DNA of 64,000 nt, taken from contig CM070501.1 of NCBI GenBank assembly GCA_036346375.1, positions 55,593,326-55,657,325 on the forward strand, written 5' to 3'. Of the stretch, positions 12,933-24,700 are shown in pieces. The position numbers were made by a program, and so were the translations under genes. The notes below the pieces were generated by a model that did not search any database, had not been told where the DNA came from, and saw only the letters and a list, made by a program, of their open reading frames with translations. The DNA is from Guadua angustifolia. Its lineage: Eukaryota; Streptophyta; Magnoliopsida; Poales; Poaceae. Position 1 is the first letter of the stretch. Each line of letters starts with the position of its first letter.

Positions 12933-13133
12933 TGTTGGGAATAGTCCCATATCGGTTGTGGAGAGGGTTTGAGCATAGTTTATAAGGGTGAGGGAGCACC
13001 CCCTTATTGAGCTAGCTTTTTTGGGGGAGATGGCCCAAAAGACCTTGGCCCGCTGCTCTAGTTGGGCCTGCGAGTGTACTGCAGTCCAACGACCTGGGGC
13101 CCGGACACGCTAGGTGTGGTGGTCCGGCTAACA
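12933..13133 (+). repeat. Internal second LTR-like segment with PPT and PBS
   Basis: A 201-bp TGTTGGGAATAGTCCC...CTAACA segment. A polypurine-like run (GTGTGAGGGGGAGAT) lies immediately upstream. Immediately downstream is ATTGGTATCAGAGCC, the same PBS that follows the outer 5' LTR. The sequence differs from the outer LTRs. No 5-bp duplication flanks it, so it is not a simple nested solo LTR. Confidence 0.7.
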
Positions 13134-13219
13134 ATTGGTATCAGAGCCGTGTTCGAAGCATGTGGCCATAACAACACCGGCGAACGCCACCACGTCCGAG
13201 AGCTCGTGTTGAGGATCTG

Positions 13220-14024
13220 ATGGAGGCCTTGCAGTTACCGCCGCCGACGACGAGAGAAGGCTCCGTCAGTCTTCAGTACCCGATGCTCACCGAGACCAAC
13301 TATGGACCTTGGGCGGTGAAGATGAAAATCTTCATGCGCGCACAAGGAGTTTGGGCTGTGGTGGAGAGCACGGAGGTGATCGATGAGCGCAAAGATCAGA
13401 TGGCTCTCGCAGCTATCATGCAGGGTCTGCCTGAGGCCATGATGATGGTCTTGGCGGAGAAGAAGACATCCAAGGAGGTATGGGACACGCTGCAACAAAT
13501 GCACATCGGCTCCGCCCGTGTGAAGGAAGCTCGTGTACAGACCTTGAAGAGAGCATTCGAGGACATGTACATGAAGGAGACGAGTCGATCAACAACTTTG
13601 CCATGAAGCTAACTACCACCGTCAATGAGATCTGAAGCCTCGGAGAAAAGATGGAGGAGCACTTTGTTGTGAAGAAGCTTCTTCGTCTTTGTCCCCGACA
13701 AATTTATTCCTTTTGTCTCTACCTTTGAACAGCTCGTCGACATCAAGAAGATGAAGATGGAGGAAGTGGTCGGTCATCTCAAGGCGTATGAAGAACGCAA
13801 TAGGGGTCGATGGCAAGTTGAAGAAGGCGACAACCTCCTACTCACGTAGGCCGAGTGGGAAGCAAGATCCATGAAGAAACATAATGGTAGACGTCCCTTT
13901 GACAAGGGAAGGGTGCGTTGTTTCAATTGTCAAGAACTTGGGCACTTTGCTAAAGAGTGTCGCAAGCCGAAGAAGGAGGAGGCACTTCTTGCATATGCGG
14001 ATGATGAACCGACGTTACTTTGAA
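13220..14024 (+). pseudogene. Copia-type GAG, frameshifted
   Basis: The first 128 codons (13220-13606) are open and match the N-terminal capsid region of Copia GAG (MLTETNYGPWAVKMKIFMRA, then an AIMQGLPE segment). The frame then breaks near 13590, and gag-like coding continues in other frames. A CCHC zinc knuckle follows at about 13916-13965 (C-F-N-C-Q-E-L-G-H-F-A-K-E-C, spacing CX2CX4HX4C), and the last frame stops at 14024. In an intact element it would package RNA into virus-like particles. No pol follows. Confidence 0.85.
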
Positions 14025-14075
14025 GCTTAACGAGAAGGTGCACAAATAAAGAAGCAACAAGATTAAGGAGGTGAT

Positions 14076-14704
14076 TGTTGGGAATTAATCTTGTTGTGGA
14101 AATTCATATTAGTCTGCACGTTTATTTTTGTGTGAGTTTATACTAAGGAAATACTTGAGTTGCGTGTATGTTAGGAGCTAGTGTATGTTTTGGTGTTCAA
14201 GCACGTCGTCTAACTCGTTGAGGTGTGGCCGAGTTACCTGGACTTGTGAAGCTGTGGCCAAGTCGGTGTCTTGGATTCATGAGATGCGACCGAGTCTAGA
14301 AGACGCCGTAGCGACGTGGCTTGAGAACCGGATCTAGCTACCAGCTATTTCGGCATGCTTGAGGACAAATTAGTGGAGTTGATTAGTGGTTTCTATAATT
14401 AGCATAGAGTGATTAGTGGCTGCATGCATGCGCCTCACAGAACATGGTTTCTATAATTAGCATGGAGTGATTAGTGGCTGCATGCATGGGTCTCCCAGAA
14501 CGTGGTTCCTATAATTAGCATGGAGTGATTAGTGGCTGCATGTAGTTAGTTGTTTACTATTTAACCCAGCCTGTGTAATCGTTTGGTTCAAGACATGAGA
14601 ATAAAGTGAAAATGCACTAGTACGTGTACATTCTTCTCTGTGTTTTCACGTCAGGGCGTGTTAGTAGTATCCATTACTCGCGTGAGTTTATTATATTTCT
14701 AACA
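14076..14704 (+). repeat. 3' LTR of the TR-GAG element
   Basis: Starts TGTTGGGAATTAATC and ends TTTCTAACA. It is near-identical to the 5' LTR, with a 4-bp indel next to TTTAACCC. It is followed by the TCCGT target duplication. Confidence 0.92.
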
Positions 14705-14709
14705 TCCGT

Positions 14710-16518
14710 GACCGACGGAGAGTGTCAGGGATCGTTGTGGAGGTGGCCCGCAGCAGCATAAGGGCGAGGAAGCGAAACCCTAACGAATTCAACGAGTATG
14801 CAATGGGTGTCGCCATGCCTTCACTTGTTGGCTCCGCTGCAAACTCTCCACCACCGTTCGAATGCCACGAAGCGACGGTTGCGGTTGTGGTGGCCACAGT
14901 GGGAGGGGAGGATGCTAGGGTTTATGTTGTTGATGACATGGATTTGGGATTTTCGTGGGTTCCACGACACTATGATCTTCCGCCTACACTGCGATCGAGC
15001 TCTCTGTTGCTGCGCAAACACCGAGCAGCTACGGTTCCGCCACTGTGGAAGGAGGAGGAGGCTATGGTTTATGTGGTCGCCGACAAGGATTTGGAAATTC
15101 ATGGAGACGACGGCATCAGGGCACGATAGATGTAAAACCCTAGGAGAAGAAGCCGCGTCATGGGGCACATGAGTAAAGGAAAGATTCGCGATACGGACGA
15201 GACATCCTTCCTGGCCCGTTGTGGTCTTGTACTCAGTTTGGTTCAAGGGCAAAGGATAAATAGGATGGTGTGATCTATCTTTTTGCACTTATCTGACTAT
15301 TTGATTCGATGGATTGAGTGGACGAGGGCAGCCGAGAAACGAGAATATTCGTTGTAGATGCTGGATGAGGCCATCTAACTTTTATCCCACCAACCAAATA
15401 TGAACTCTCATGCAAGATTTAAAATTTCATTTTCGGATAACATCTCGGGGTGGTCAAAATCTAAAATTAAGGTTGAAACCCAGCTGAAATTCAAAAATGA
15501 AATTTGAAATCCAAAATTTTAAGGAACCCTAAACTGAAATTTCGACTGAAATCATCAGCCAAAAATTCGATGATTTCGAAAACCTTGTGAAATGGTTTCC
15601 CGAGGCTAGAAAATTTGAAAAAATATGGAAAAAAATCATGAAAGCATCTATCTACATTTCCCATATATTTGAATGCAAAATACTAAGTGTTTGCACATAA
15701 AATTTCTAAGTTAGGGTTTAGGCCCAAATACATCATTTAATGCCAAAATTCAAGTTAGTGTTTAGACCAAAATATATTATTTAAGGTCGAAATCCAAGTT
15801 AGAGTTTAGACCAAACACAATTTAAGGCCAGAATCTATGTTGGGGTTTAGGGTTAAGGCTGAAATCCAACTTAGGGTTATTGGTGCGAAATCTGGTCTAA
15901 AAACTATGTAAATCGATTCAAAAACCTGAAATATCGGTGAAATTTCACCAAAATTTGTCGTAGCCACTGTAGCAAACCCTAATTTTCAATTTTTTATCCC
16001 GTCAAAATTTGGAATCTCGGCCTCAGTCAAAATCCAAAATTTCAACTGAGATTTTTGAAATCTCGGTGAGAGTTTGAACTGTGCTCTCATGTCATCCACC
16101 ATCTAACTCTCATCCCTTCAACCAAACAAAATTTTGACTCATCTCATGTATCTCTCATCTCTCCAACCAAATAGAAACTTTGGATGGCTTCATCCCTATA
16201 GGGTGGATGGCCCAAGGTTCCAAATTCCAGGCGAAATCTTGGATTTCAACCAGGGACCAGATTTAAAATCCTGACAGAATAAAAATTTTGAAAAAAATAA
16301 ATTGCTACAATGATTTCAAAAATTTCGGATATTTAAACCAAAATGATCACTATTTGGTCTAGATTTCATAATTTTACAACTAGATTCACCACTTGGTCCT
16401 GCCGGTCTCCCCTCTTTCCTCTCAGCTGGCCCTAGGTAATTCTAAGCCGAATATACCTGTGCTCCTGAATCCTATTTCCCCCAGACCAAACCAAATCAAA
16501 TCCCACCACCTCTATTTT
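14710..16518. other. No recognised gene between the TR-GAG element and the MULE
   Basis: The open frame 14722-15129 (+, 135 codons) has no recognised family. It contains two related segments (near 14918-14960 and 15061-15103) reading roughly VYVV-D-D-LE/G. From about 15360 to 16250 the DNA is AT-rich with recurring AAATTTCGG / TTTCACC words and CATCTAACTCTCATC words; similar words recur at 20740-20960. This looks like decayed transposon sequence. Confidence 0.5.
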
Positions 16519-19500
16519 GAATTTTTAAAAAATTACATAAATAATATGTTATTAAATTTTTTATAGAACTACCCTACTACCACCATTTGGAATGGCAACA
16601 ATGCCCCTATCACCATTCTAAATGGTGACCAAGACCTGTCGCCATTTCAAATCACGATACAGCCTCTTACACCCTACTCAGCATCACACTATCGGCCAGA
16701 ACACCACATTTTACATCTACCAACCGAGAGAAAGAAAGAGAGAGGGGAAGGAGAGGCAAAAAAGGGAGAAAGAGAAGGGGAAGGAGGAGGAGGAAGGGGG
16801 AAGAACAAGTCGTCGGCAACGTCCCAGATATAATTTTTGCTTCTGTCTAGTTTTGCTTTAGCTATATAGAGTAACAATAGTTGAGAAGTTTTGTAGGTAT
16901 TTTAAGATTTGTAATAATATTTGAAATGTGTAGAATAGATCAGATTTGGCATAAAAATTATAAAAACTATGTGCAATAGTATATAATTTAGAAGCTAAAT
17001 TTATAAATGTGCATTAGACAAGATGTTGTTATGTCGTGTGCATAATAAAAATTTGATGAAATGCTCAATAGTGATAGATGAACAAGTATAGTCTAAAATA
17101 CACTATGGAAAAGGGGTTCTGCACATTGATACACAAGGTGTGGGACTAGACCATTTTTTAAGTATGGTGGCTGGTTTGTCACATGTAATGGAGTGTCCAT
17201 GGGGCACGGTAACGAGATGGTTGTACCACCTATGCTCGTTGGATCATGAGTTGCATGATCTGAATTGTACTGGTAGGCTGTTGTAGGCAAGAATGCATAT
17301 ACTGAGAGTTACTGGAACTGAAGAGGCCAAAGTCGTAAAGCTCATATATAAGGTTGGCGAATGAGAAAAGATGGCCATAAGTGTTGTTGGCTCAAGCATT
17401 TCAAAAAGTCGATGTCGGCCATGTAACGCAAAAGGAGGTTATTGGTGCTGAGCCGAGAGAAGTTGGGGAGAGTAGCCAAAATGCAGAATGCTTAGTGAGG
17501 CAGGATGTGAGTTTAGGTTAGGAGAGAGCACAAGTTGAGGAAGTTAATGTTGCATTGCCGGAGGTGCAGGAACTGATGGGTGTGGCAAATGAGGGAGAAC
17601 ATATTGAAGAGTTGGTAGAAACGATTGAGCCTAAGAGCCGTGGCTATGAAGCTTTATTTGATGAAGAAGGTGATGAATAGGTATTTCCTGTGGAGTCTGA
17701 GGAATACTAGTTCATAGGTTGGTGGTCAATGAGACCAAAGGCGTCGTATGAGAGTATGATCAGAATGATATGAGGTAAGGAGCCATTTATAAGAGCAAGT
17801 GGGAGGAATAGCAAGTAATAACAGTATGGGCAGTGCTACTATGGAAAACTTTCAAGGTTGTGAAGTCAAATCTCCGAGTTTATGATATGAGATGTGAGAT
17901 GGAAGGTTGCCCATGATGTGTCCATACCTACCAGTCTAAATGGGAAACTATTTGGAAGTGTTTTGTAGTGGTCCCGCATACATGCGTGCTGATAGAGTCT
18001 ATGTAATCATATAGAAATATCTTTTTAGGCTTTGTTGTGAATACAATGTATGGGAAGACTGTGGACAATCTGGAATTGGAGCCACGTGCCATCATAGTTA
18101 CAATAGAATAGATGTTTCAGTACATCATCAGTTATGCAAAGGCATGGAGAGCAAAACAGAAGGCTTTGGAAGTAAGGTTAGGGACGTACAAAGACTCCTA
18201 TCAAAACCTGTTTAGCATGATTTAAGTGATCAAGGAAAAGAACGCTGGGACTTATGCCAATATTTATGAGCAGTATTTGTAGTGCTTCATTGAGAAGATG
18301 GTATTGAAGTGCGTATTCTTTGCTATTTGCTTACGGTGCATGCATCAACACCTTCAGGTATTGCCATTCACTACTTTGTGTGGATGGAACGTTTCTAACT
18401 AGGAAGTACAAGGGCCATATTTTAACTGCCATAGGAGTGGATGCCAACAATCAAGTTCTTCCCATAGTGCTAGCATATGTGAAGAGTGAGAACACCAACA
18501 ACTGGTTCTAATTTCTAAGGAACGTTAAAGCTGGCATCATCAGTGAGCGACCTGAAGTATGTATCATAAATGATCGACATTCTGAACTGTTGAAGGCGAT
18601 TTTGCAGTTGCAGCAAGGGTCAGATGAACCATATGCATGGCCTGATTTGTAAAGTAGGTGGTGCAAGCATCACATAGGTGCCAACTTCTACGAGCAGTTT
18701 AAGAACAAGCTCACGAAGCTATTCAAGAGGTTGTACGATCAGAACCAATAGCGAAAGTTTAACATACTATGAAAGAAGTTGGACGAGCTGATAGCAAGGC
18801 ATACATCGGAGAAGGCAACGACTGCCACTAGAGAGTCCCCAGTTGTGCTTGAAAAGCTACCCATGGACCCTCCGTAGTTGGTTCGGAGGAACGAACGAGG
18901 CACTAAATGCTTCTTCAAGTTGATAGAGTATGAGTCTAGTGAGAAGTGGTCTTTGCTTTACGACACCAACGAAGCTAGGTATGATGCTATGACGACAAAC
19001 CTAGCTAAGGTGTACAATTGAGTCATATGAGATTTGAGACCTCTTTTCCTGGTAACTATAGTGCAGGGAGTTCTTCATGGGACCACGAATAGATCAGCAT
19101 GCCAACGATCCTGTTATTAAATACTCTAAGATGATTAGAGCATACATGGAACAAAAAGGCAGCAAGGGGGAGATACATAGAGCAATGAAAATGAGGACGA
19201 AAGAGCTTCATTTTGAGGTATTATGTAGAGACAAAGCCGGCTGTGGTATACATAGAAGAATAATTGTCAGGAGTGCCTCATCCAGAGGCAAACATATTTC
19301 TGCACATGCAACAAGCACCGTCTATTACACAGACCATGCGCACACGTTATGGTATCTGCTCAACAGCGCGTATGGATCCGAATGTATTCATGTCAGACTA
19401 CTTCACGAAAGAAGTGGTGATGGCAACTTCGTGTGGTTGATTCGTTCATGGAGTATCATAGTTGGGAGGACACAAGGTGGGTTCTGGATGGGCGTTGGGC

Positions 19501-19782
19501 GTCAACAGACAAGGCGTATCAAGAATGATATGGATGCAACAGAATGCGAGTATCTAGTCAACAAATGTTCGCTTTGCAGCGAATAAATGACAAAAAAACA
19601 TCTGACGCTATTTTATTTGGCTGTCGCCAAATGGAATGGTGACAGAAACCTACCCTACTGGCGATAGGCTCCTACTGTCATTTCAATTGGTGATAGAGTT
19701 CTGTTGCCAAATAAAATAGCGACAGTAGAGTAGCTCTATAAAATTTTAAAATGGCATATTATTTCTGTAATTGTTTTTAAAA
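16519..19782 (+). mobile_element. MuDR-like MULE with long terminal inverted repeats, decayed
   Basis: About 3.26 kb. The left end (about 16519-16650) and the reverse complement of the right end (about 19610-19782) share ATAAATAATATG, TTATAGA(A/G)CTAC and repeated (A)TATCRCCATT...AATGGTGAC motifs, so the terminal inverted repeats are at least 110 bp and carry small internal palindromes. The interior encodes a MULE transposase full of stops. No 9-bp target duplication can be read with certainty, so the outermost bases are approximate. Confidence 0.78.
18040..19585 (+). pseudogene. MULE transposase pseudogene
   Basis: The central piece 18320-18511 reads CVDGTFLTRKYKGHILTAIG and continues through VDANNQVLPIVLAYVKSENT, the hallmark MULE transposase core (first catalytic Asp in CVDGTF). 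About 65 codons later IINDRH fits the second acidic position. Upstream (from about 18040) a DNA-binding region resembling QKALEVRLGTYKDSYQNL is readable. Downstream (19077-19585) the frame resembles MULE C-terminal tails including a KxxELHFEVLCRDKAGxGIH block. Many in-frame TAG codons sit where Gln or Trp would be expected. It cannot make transposase. Confidence 0.8.
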
Positions 19783-19835
19783 TTTATTATTAAAAAAATT
19801 CCCCTTCGTTTCCACTCCACACCACAAGGGAGGCG

Positions 19836-20043
19836 ATGGCCGGAGGCGGAGACGCAGGCTCATCATCGGATGGATCTAGAAGCGGCGGTGGGAGAGAGGG
19901 CGACTAAGATTGCGGCGGCTATGACAACCGCAACTACGCCTTCCGCTCCCTCTGCAACTGCTGCAAGCAGTCGTTCCTCCTTGTCGATCCCCACACCCTG
20001 CGCGACTCCAAGTGGCTCTGCGCCGGGGACTGGATCTGCACCG
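19836..20043 (+). pseudogene. Orphan first exon of a RanBP2-type zinc-finger gene
   Basis: From ATG 19836 the frame reads MAGGGDAGSSSDGS, then Gly/Arg-rich sequence, a TAA where a Trp is expected, and a RanBP2-type finger: NYAFRSLCNCCKQ, LLVDPHTLRDSKW, GDWICTG. This is the arrangement of plant RanBP2 zinc-finger proteins (paired DWxCxxC...NxxxRxxCxxC units). The exon ends at a usable donor (CACCG|GTACAC), so DNA, not a processed copy, is preserved. The matching second exon is not found downstream. The stop and a Cys/Tyr change in the first finger show it is dead. It begins about 50 bp from the MULE right end, and the sequence left of the MULE (16400-16518) resembles a 5' leader, so the MULE may have split the leader. 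Confidence 0.72.
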
Positions 20044-21764
20044 GTACACCCCTAATAATCACTCATCTTTGTTCTGATAGTAATCAACCACCTCAATTAA
20101 TTAGCACTTGCATGCTGATTTGGTACCCATATATTTTTTTTCTTTTTTCCTCCTCCTAGGCTAGTTAGAGTGCTTTCCCTGAACCTGTGTAGGGATTTGG
20201 ACAAGATGTCAAAAATAACTGCGTGTAGCTATTTCGTCTGTTTGCGTTAAGAAGGGAACGAGAAGTAAAAGGAGAAGCATAGAGGAGAATAGGGGAACGT
20301 TTCAGTAGTATTATTTAAGCATGCGCTACATCTTGCACGAAAACTAAAACTGTAGTTGGCTCTGAAAACATTTTATGGATGCATTTTGTTTGTAGTTGAT
20401 GTGTAGGGTATGCATTTAGCATCAAAAGAACAAGAAATATTTGCAGAAACTAGGGACCATGCTTGTAATTGCTTAACTTTTGTGTTGGAACCTTAATTAC
20501 TACTGCGTTTTATTTTGTTCGTTGAATATTGATAAGCCCCAGCTTGAAGTTTATGTGACGATGAATTGGATTCATCGAACCGTTGCAACTTCCATCTTGC
20601 ATTCATTAATATACCTTATCTGCTGTTATACTCAGACAAATAGTGTGCAAGACTGTCCCCTTGTCCTCAGAATAAATACTCCGGATCAGTAAATATAACT
20701 TCAATTATGTGTAAGTATTGTCAAAATTTCTAAATTTAAGGTCTTTTAGTGAAAATATACATAAATGGTTGCATGATTTTTTTAATATTTTCCCCCAGTT
20801 TTTTAGAGTTTCGGCCTTTCGAGAGACCATTTTTCATTGGGTTGAAATTTACCGAGGTTTCGGCAATTTCGGACGAGATCTCGGTAATCTCGTTAAAAAA
20901 ACCGGATTTAAATTTTGCTTTTTAGATTTCGTCGAAATTTTGAATTTCAGTTACCTTCGAAAACAAAGTTTAAAACTTTGGAATGGCCACGTCCCATCCA
21001 GTTGGGTGTACGAGGGTGAACCGAACCGTCTCGTACATGATTTGGTTCTGTCTTTGCGTTTGGTTGGTTGAATGGAACTATTTGATATAAGATGAGATGG
21101 TATAGATTCTTGGAATATTCTAAAAAGATACTACACCATCCCGTACAGAAAATTTGACCGAACCAATCGGTTCAGGACAGGATCGTTCATTCGCACCATC
21201 CTTCAAACCAATCTCATTGCTTCAACCAAACATCATCTCGTACCATCCTGTATCATTTCATCTAAGCAACCAAACAAAATCTTGTATCATTCCATTCAAG
21301 CAATCAAACACCTTCCCTGTACTATCTCATCCAGAATCATCCCATCCATCCTATACCATTCATCCTCGAAAGCCAGAATGGAGAACTTGCTCCGTGTACG
21401 CACAATCGTCGTGACCGTTCTGACGAGGATCCGTCCATCAAAATACATCACGGTTTAGACAGCGTATTGATCAACTCAAATCTTGGGTTAAAATTGCAAA
21501 TTAGCACCAGATACGAACACAACAATAGCGTTGCAATGGCCGAGTCAAATCAGCATGATTTTTTATTTCAAAGCTTGAATCGTACTCTTGATTCGCAACA
21601 CCATTAACCCATTGACAAACAAAATTGAGCTTGCTATGAACCATTATTACGAAACCCTTACTATATTAGTATACAGTAATTCTAAAAGAAAAAAACAAAA
21701 ATGTAAATTAAAAAGAGCTACAATTACATGTGCTTAATATATTCATATATATTGCGTATGCCTC
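20044..21764. other. Intergenic, no gene recognised
   Basis: Contains the remains of the zinc-finger gene intron and then AT-rich DNA. 20740-20960 carries TTTCGG/ATTTCG-rich words like those at 15420-16090. 21000-21410 has many CATC-rich words (CCATCC, TCATTT) with pseudo-inverted halves (GATGAGATGG / CCATC), probably a decayed MITE. PFK 3' untranslated sequence lies at the right edge. Confidence 0.5.
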
Positions 21765-24700
21765 TCACATTGCTGCAGCTGACCCGCTGCATTTGGAAGA
21801 GTTCTTCGCCAGCGAGTTCTCGTCGTCGAGGAGCTGCGTGTGGTGCAGGTGGTGATCGTCGTCGTCGTGCTTCATGTTCTCGACGTCCTCGTGACTCAGG
21901 AAGCAAGGCTGGTTCGTTGAACACAGCACCCTCGCCCACATCCTATCAGTGATCACGACTTTGTTCTGCTTTTCGGTGATTCTCTGCAGAGATGGTCAAA
22001 AGTTTCACACCATCAGCATAAGGTGATATCAGCTGCTTGAACTGAGCACAAGGTTGATCACGGTGTCCTGCACTTACGTAGAACGGGATGTAAGCGTGTC
22101 TGCCGTTGACCAGAGCGACGGTGAAGCCGGTGTACCCCGCCATGGCGCCATGGAGTGCGCTGTGCGCAAGCAGAGTGCAATACACGTTGTCAGACGCGTT
22201 CGATCTGACGGCGCGGATCATGTAGGTTGGATCGATGTATTTAAGAGTTATGGGGAAGTTGGGCTTCTTCTTGAAATGATCCTGCGTGATGAAGAAAGTG
22301 ATTTAACACTGGAATGAGATCAGGGCACATCATTGTACTTCAGTTCTTCCAGGTTTAAGCTATTGATTAGTGCGTAGAAAACAAGACATATTAATAATTC
22401 TAGGATGACTTTCTTTACATTTGTGCAACAGAACTACAAAAGAAGCCCATTTTGATCGAAATTATTGCAATTGGGGCATTATCCCTTTATACTAATATAC
22501 TTGAATGAGGATAGTGATTTAGCACTGGAATGAGATCAGGGCACATCATTGTTCTTCAGTTCTTCCATGTTTCAAGCTATTGATAAGCGCGAAGAAAACA
22601 AGACGAGTTTCTATACATTTGTGCAACAAAACTAGAAAAGAAGCCCATTTTGATCGAAATTAGTGCAATTGGGGCATTGTCCTTTTTTACTAATATACTT
22701 GAATGAGCCAACAAGGCAAAGAGCATTGTTTGTCCCCACATTGACAAGGAAATGAAGGTTTGGACCAGAAATCTGACCTTGATCTTCTGGGAGAGCCAAA
22801 GGCCAACATCCAGAAGAAGCTTATTTCCAGAAGCATCTCGAGTGTCCACAAAATTCATGCTTTCCGCAATGAGATCTTGCCCAGCACCCTCAGCCACCAC
22901 AATTACCATATGGCCATTGTCCTTGAGCCGTTTCTCAATGAACTCAAAGAGGCCTCCCTTTCCTTCCATATAGAATGGTGACTCTGGGATTAAGCAACAA
23001 TCCTGAGATAACAAATAGAACAAAGTGATAAAGTCAATTGACTTGAAATTTACACATGTATATTAATGTATGGAACTAATAGAATGATAGAAGTTAAGAA
23101 CAAACCACGTCGCGACTAGCCAGAGTAGCATACATTGCAATAAACCCTGCATCAGTAGAATTTAATCCCCTTTAGATATTTAGAATCACATTCCTGCAAA
23201 GTATGCAGGATCAGGTATCACTAGAAGATGCAGCTGCAAGTTTGTAATAGGGAGAGAGACATACCGCTGTTGCGACCCATCAGCTTCACAACACCAATAC
23301 CATTCTCTGCACTCACAGCTTCAACATGAGCAGCGTTGATGGCCCTCTGAGCCTCCTCCACAGCGGTGTCAAACCCAAACGACTTGTCAATCACCTGTGC
23401 GAATAATTCAACATCAAAGTTACAACCAGACATGAAAAAAGATAACTCTTTTATACAAATACAGGGTTACTGGAAATAGGAAAGTACCACAATGTCATTA
23501 TCTATGGTCTTTGGTATACCAACTACTGAACATTTGAGGCCCCGTCTACGAACTTCCTGAAATTAAGTTCCGGAAATTATTTGTAAGACATAGCATTGTG
23601 CATTTGATTGAGAATGTTCTGTAGTATCAATCGTTGCTACCTCATAAATTACAGAAGCACCTTTCTGAGTACCATCACCACCAATAATATAAACCTGGTT
23701 AATACCACGGTCTTGAAGACTATCAACAATTTTGGCAGTGTCGTGTCCTCCCCTAGATGTTCCGAGAACTGTCCCGCCTCTCTTGTGGATATCATTCACC
23801 GATTTGGGTGTCAATGGAATGGTGTTTCTAGAATAGAAACCCTTGTATCCACACTACACATTGCACATCCAGAATTAGGTTCAAAAAAACAAAAGCAGAA
23901 TGATCATAATAGTTGGCAAGTATTATTATTTTCAGACTCTAACTGCATGCCAACTAAAAATGCTTATTGCTGTCACCATCAATATCGTATGCTCAGGCAG
24001 TTTTATACCAAGCAAACATTTCTAAGCTGTTGGAATCAGTTAAAATTAACCAGATATACATCATTAGCATCGTAACAAAGCATTAAGCTAGACTTAAAAA
24101 AAACTGACCGTACCATTGTAACTTACACAAGCCAAACAAGAATATTATTACCACAAACAAGATGAGCACTCCAAAAGTCCTCACCTCAATGCCCACAACG
24201 CTGGCGACGCCATACATATCGTACAACCCGCACACGAGCTCGCGGATCACCGTATTCAGCCCGGGGCAGAGGCCACCGCAGGTGACGATGGCCGCGTTCA
24301 CCTCATCGGACTGAAAGTACACCCTCTGCCGCGGCCCGGCACGCCGGAAGTGGGTGCCTCTCATACTGGTCTTGTGAACAACAATCTGCAAACAATGATA
24401 TCACAATTCACAAAGTTAACCCAAGAAAATTACTCTGCGATGGTAATCGCATTCTGTTTGCCCAAAAACAGAGAAGTCTCACCTTTTGCGTGACGGTGTC
24501 GTCTGTGTTGACGAAGTACTGCCTGAGAGAACACGTGGTGGGAAGAAAGGTAAGCCTTGGAACATGCGTGTTTGGACTTTGGATGAATCAAATGAACTAA
24601 ATTGGAACCAGGAGATTGGGAGAATTCTTACTTGACAACCGAATACGCCGGATTGTCTTGGAGTGGATTCGGGTACGTCTGCAGATCAAATGATCAATAG

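Larger units (their letters stand above)
12239..14704 (+). mobile_element. Complete gag-only LTR retrotransposon (TR-GAG-like)
   Basis: A 2466-bp element flanked by the 5-bp target duplication TCCGT (12234-12238 and 14705-14709). LTRs are 12239-12863 (625 bp) and 14076-14704 (629 bp), both TG...CA and very similar, with one 4-bp indel. A primer-binding site (TTGGTATCAGAGCC) follows the 5' LTR. A purine run (GATTAAGGAGG) precedes the 3' LTR. The interior holds only a Copia-type gag; no protease, integrase or reverse transcriptase is visible. A second, unrelated 201-bp LTR-like segment with its own PBS sits just inside the 5' end (12933-13133). Mobility would depend on an autonomous partner. 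Confidence 0.92.

Noticed and set aside
12864..13150. TGGTATCAGAGCC sequences as tRNA gene parts
   Set aside because: They are primer-binding sites complementary to initiator tRNA; no cloverleaf or internal promoter boxes surround them.
14722..15129. 135-codon frame next to the TR-GAG element
   Set aside because: No recognised family and no start or splice support; noted in the intergenic entry only.
16622..16861. Lys/Glu/Arg-rich frame 16622-16861
   Set aside because: Made by a GAGAGGAAGGAG purine run inside the MULE, not a protein.
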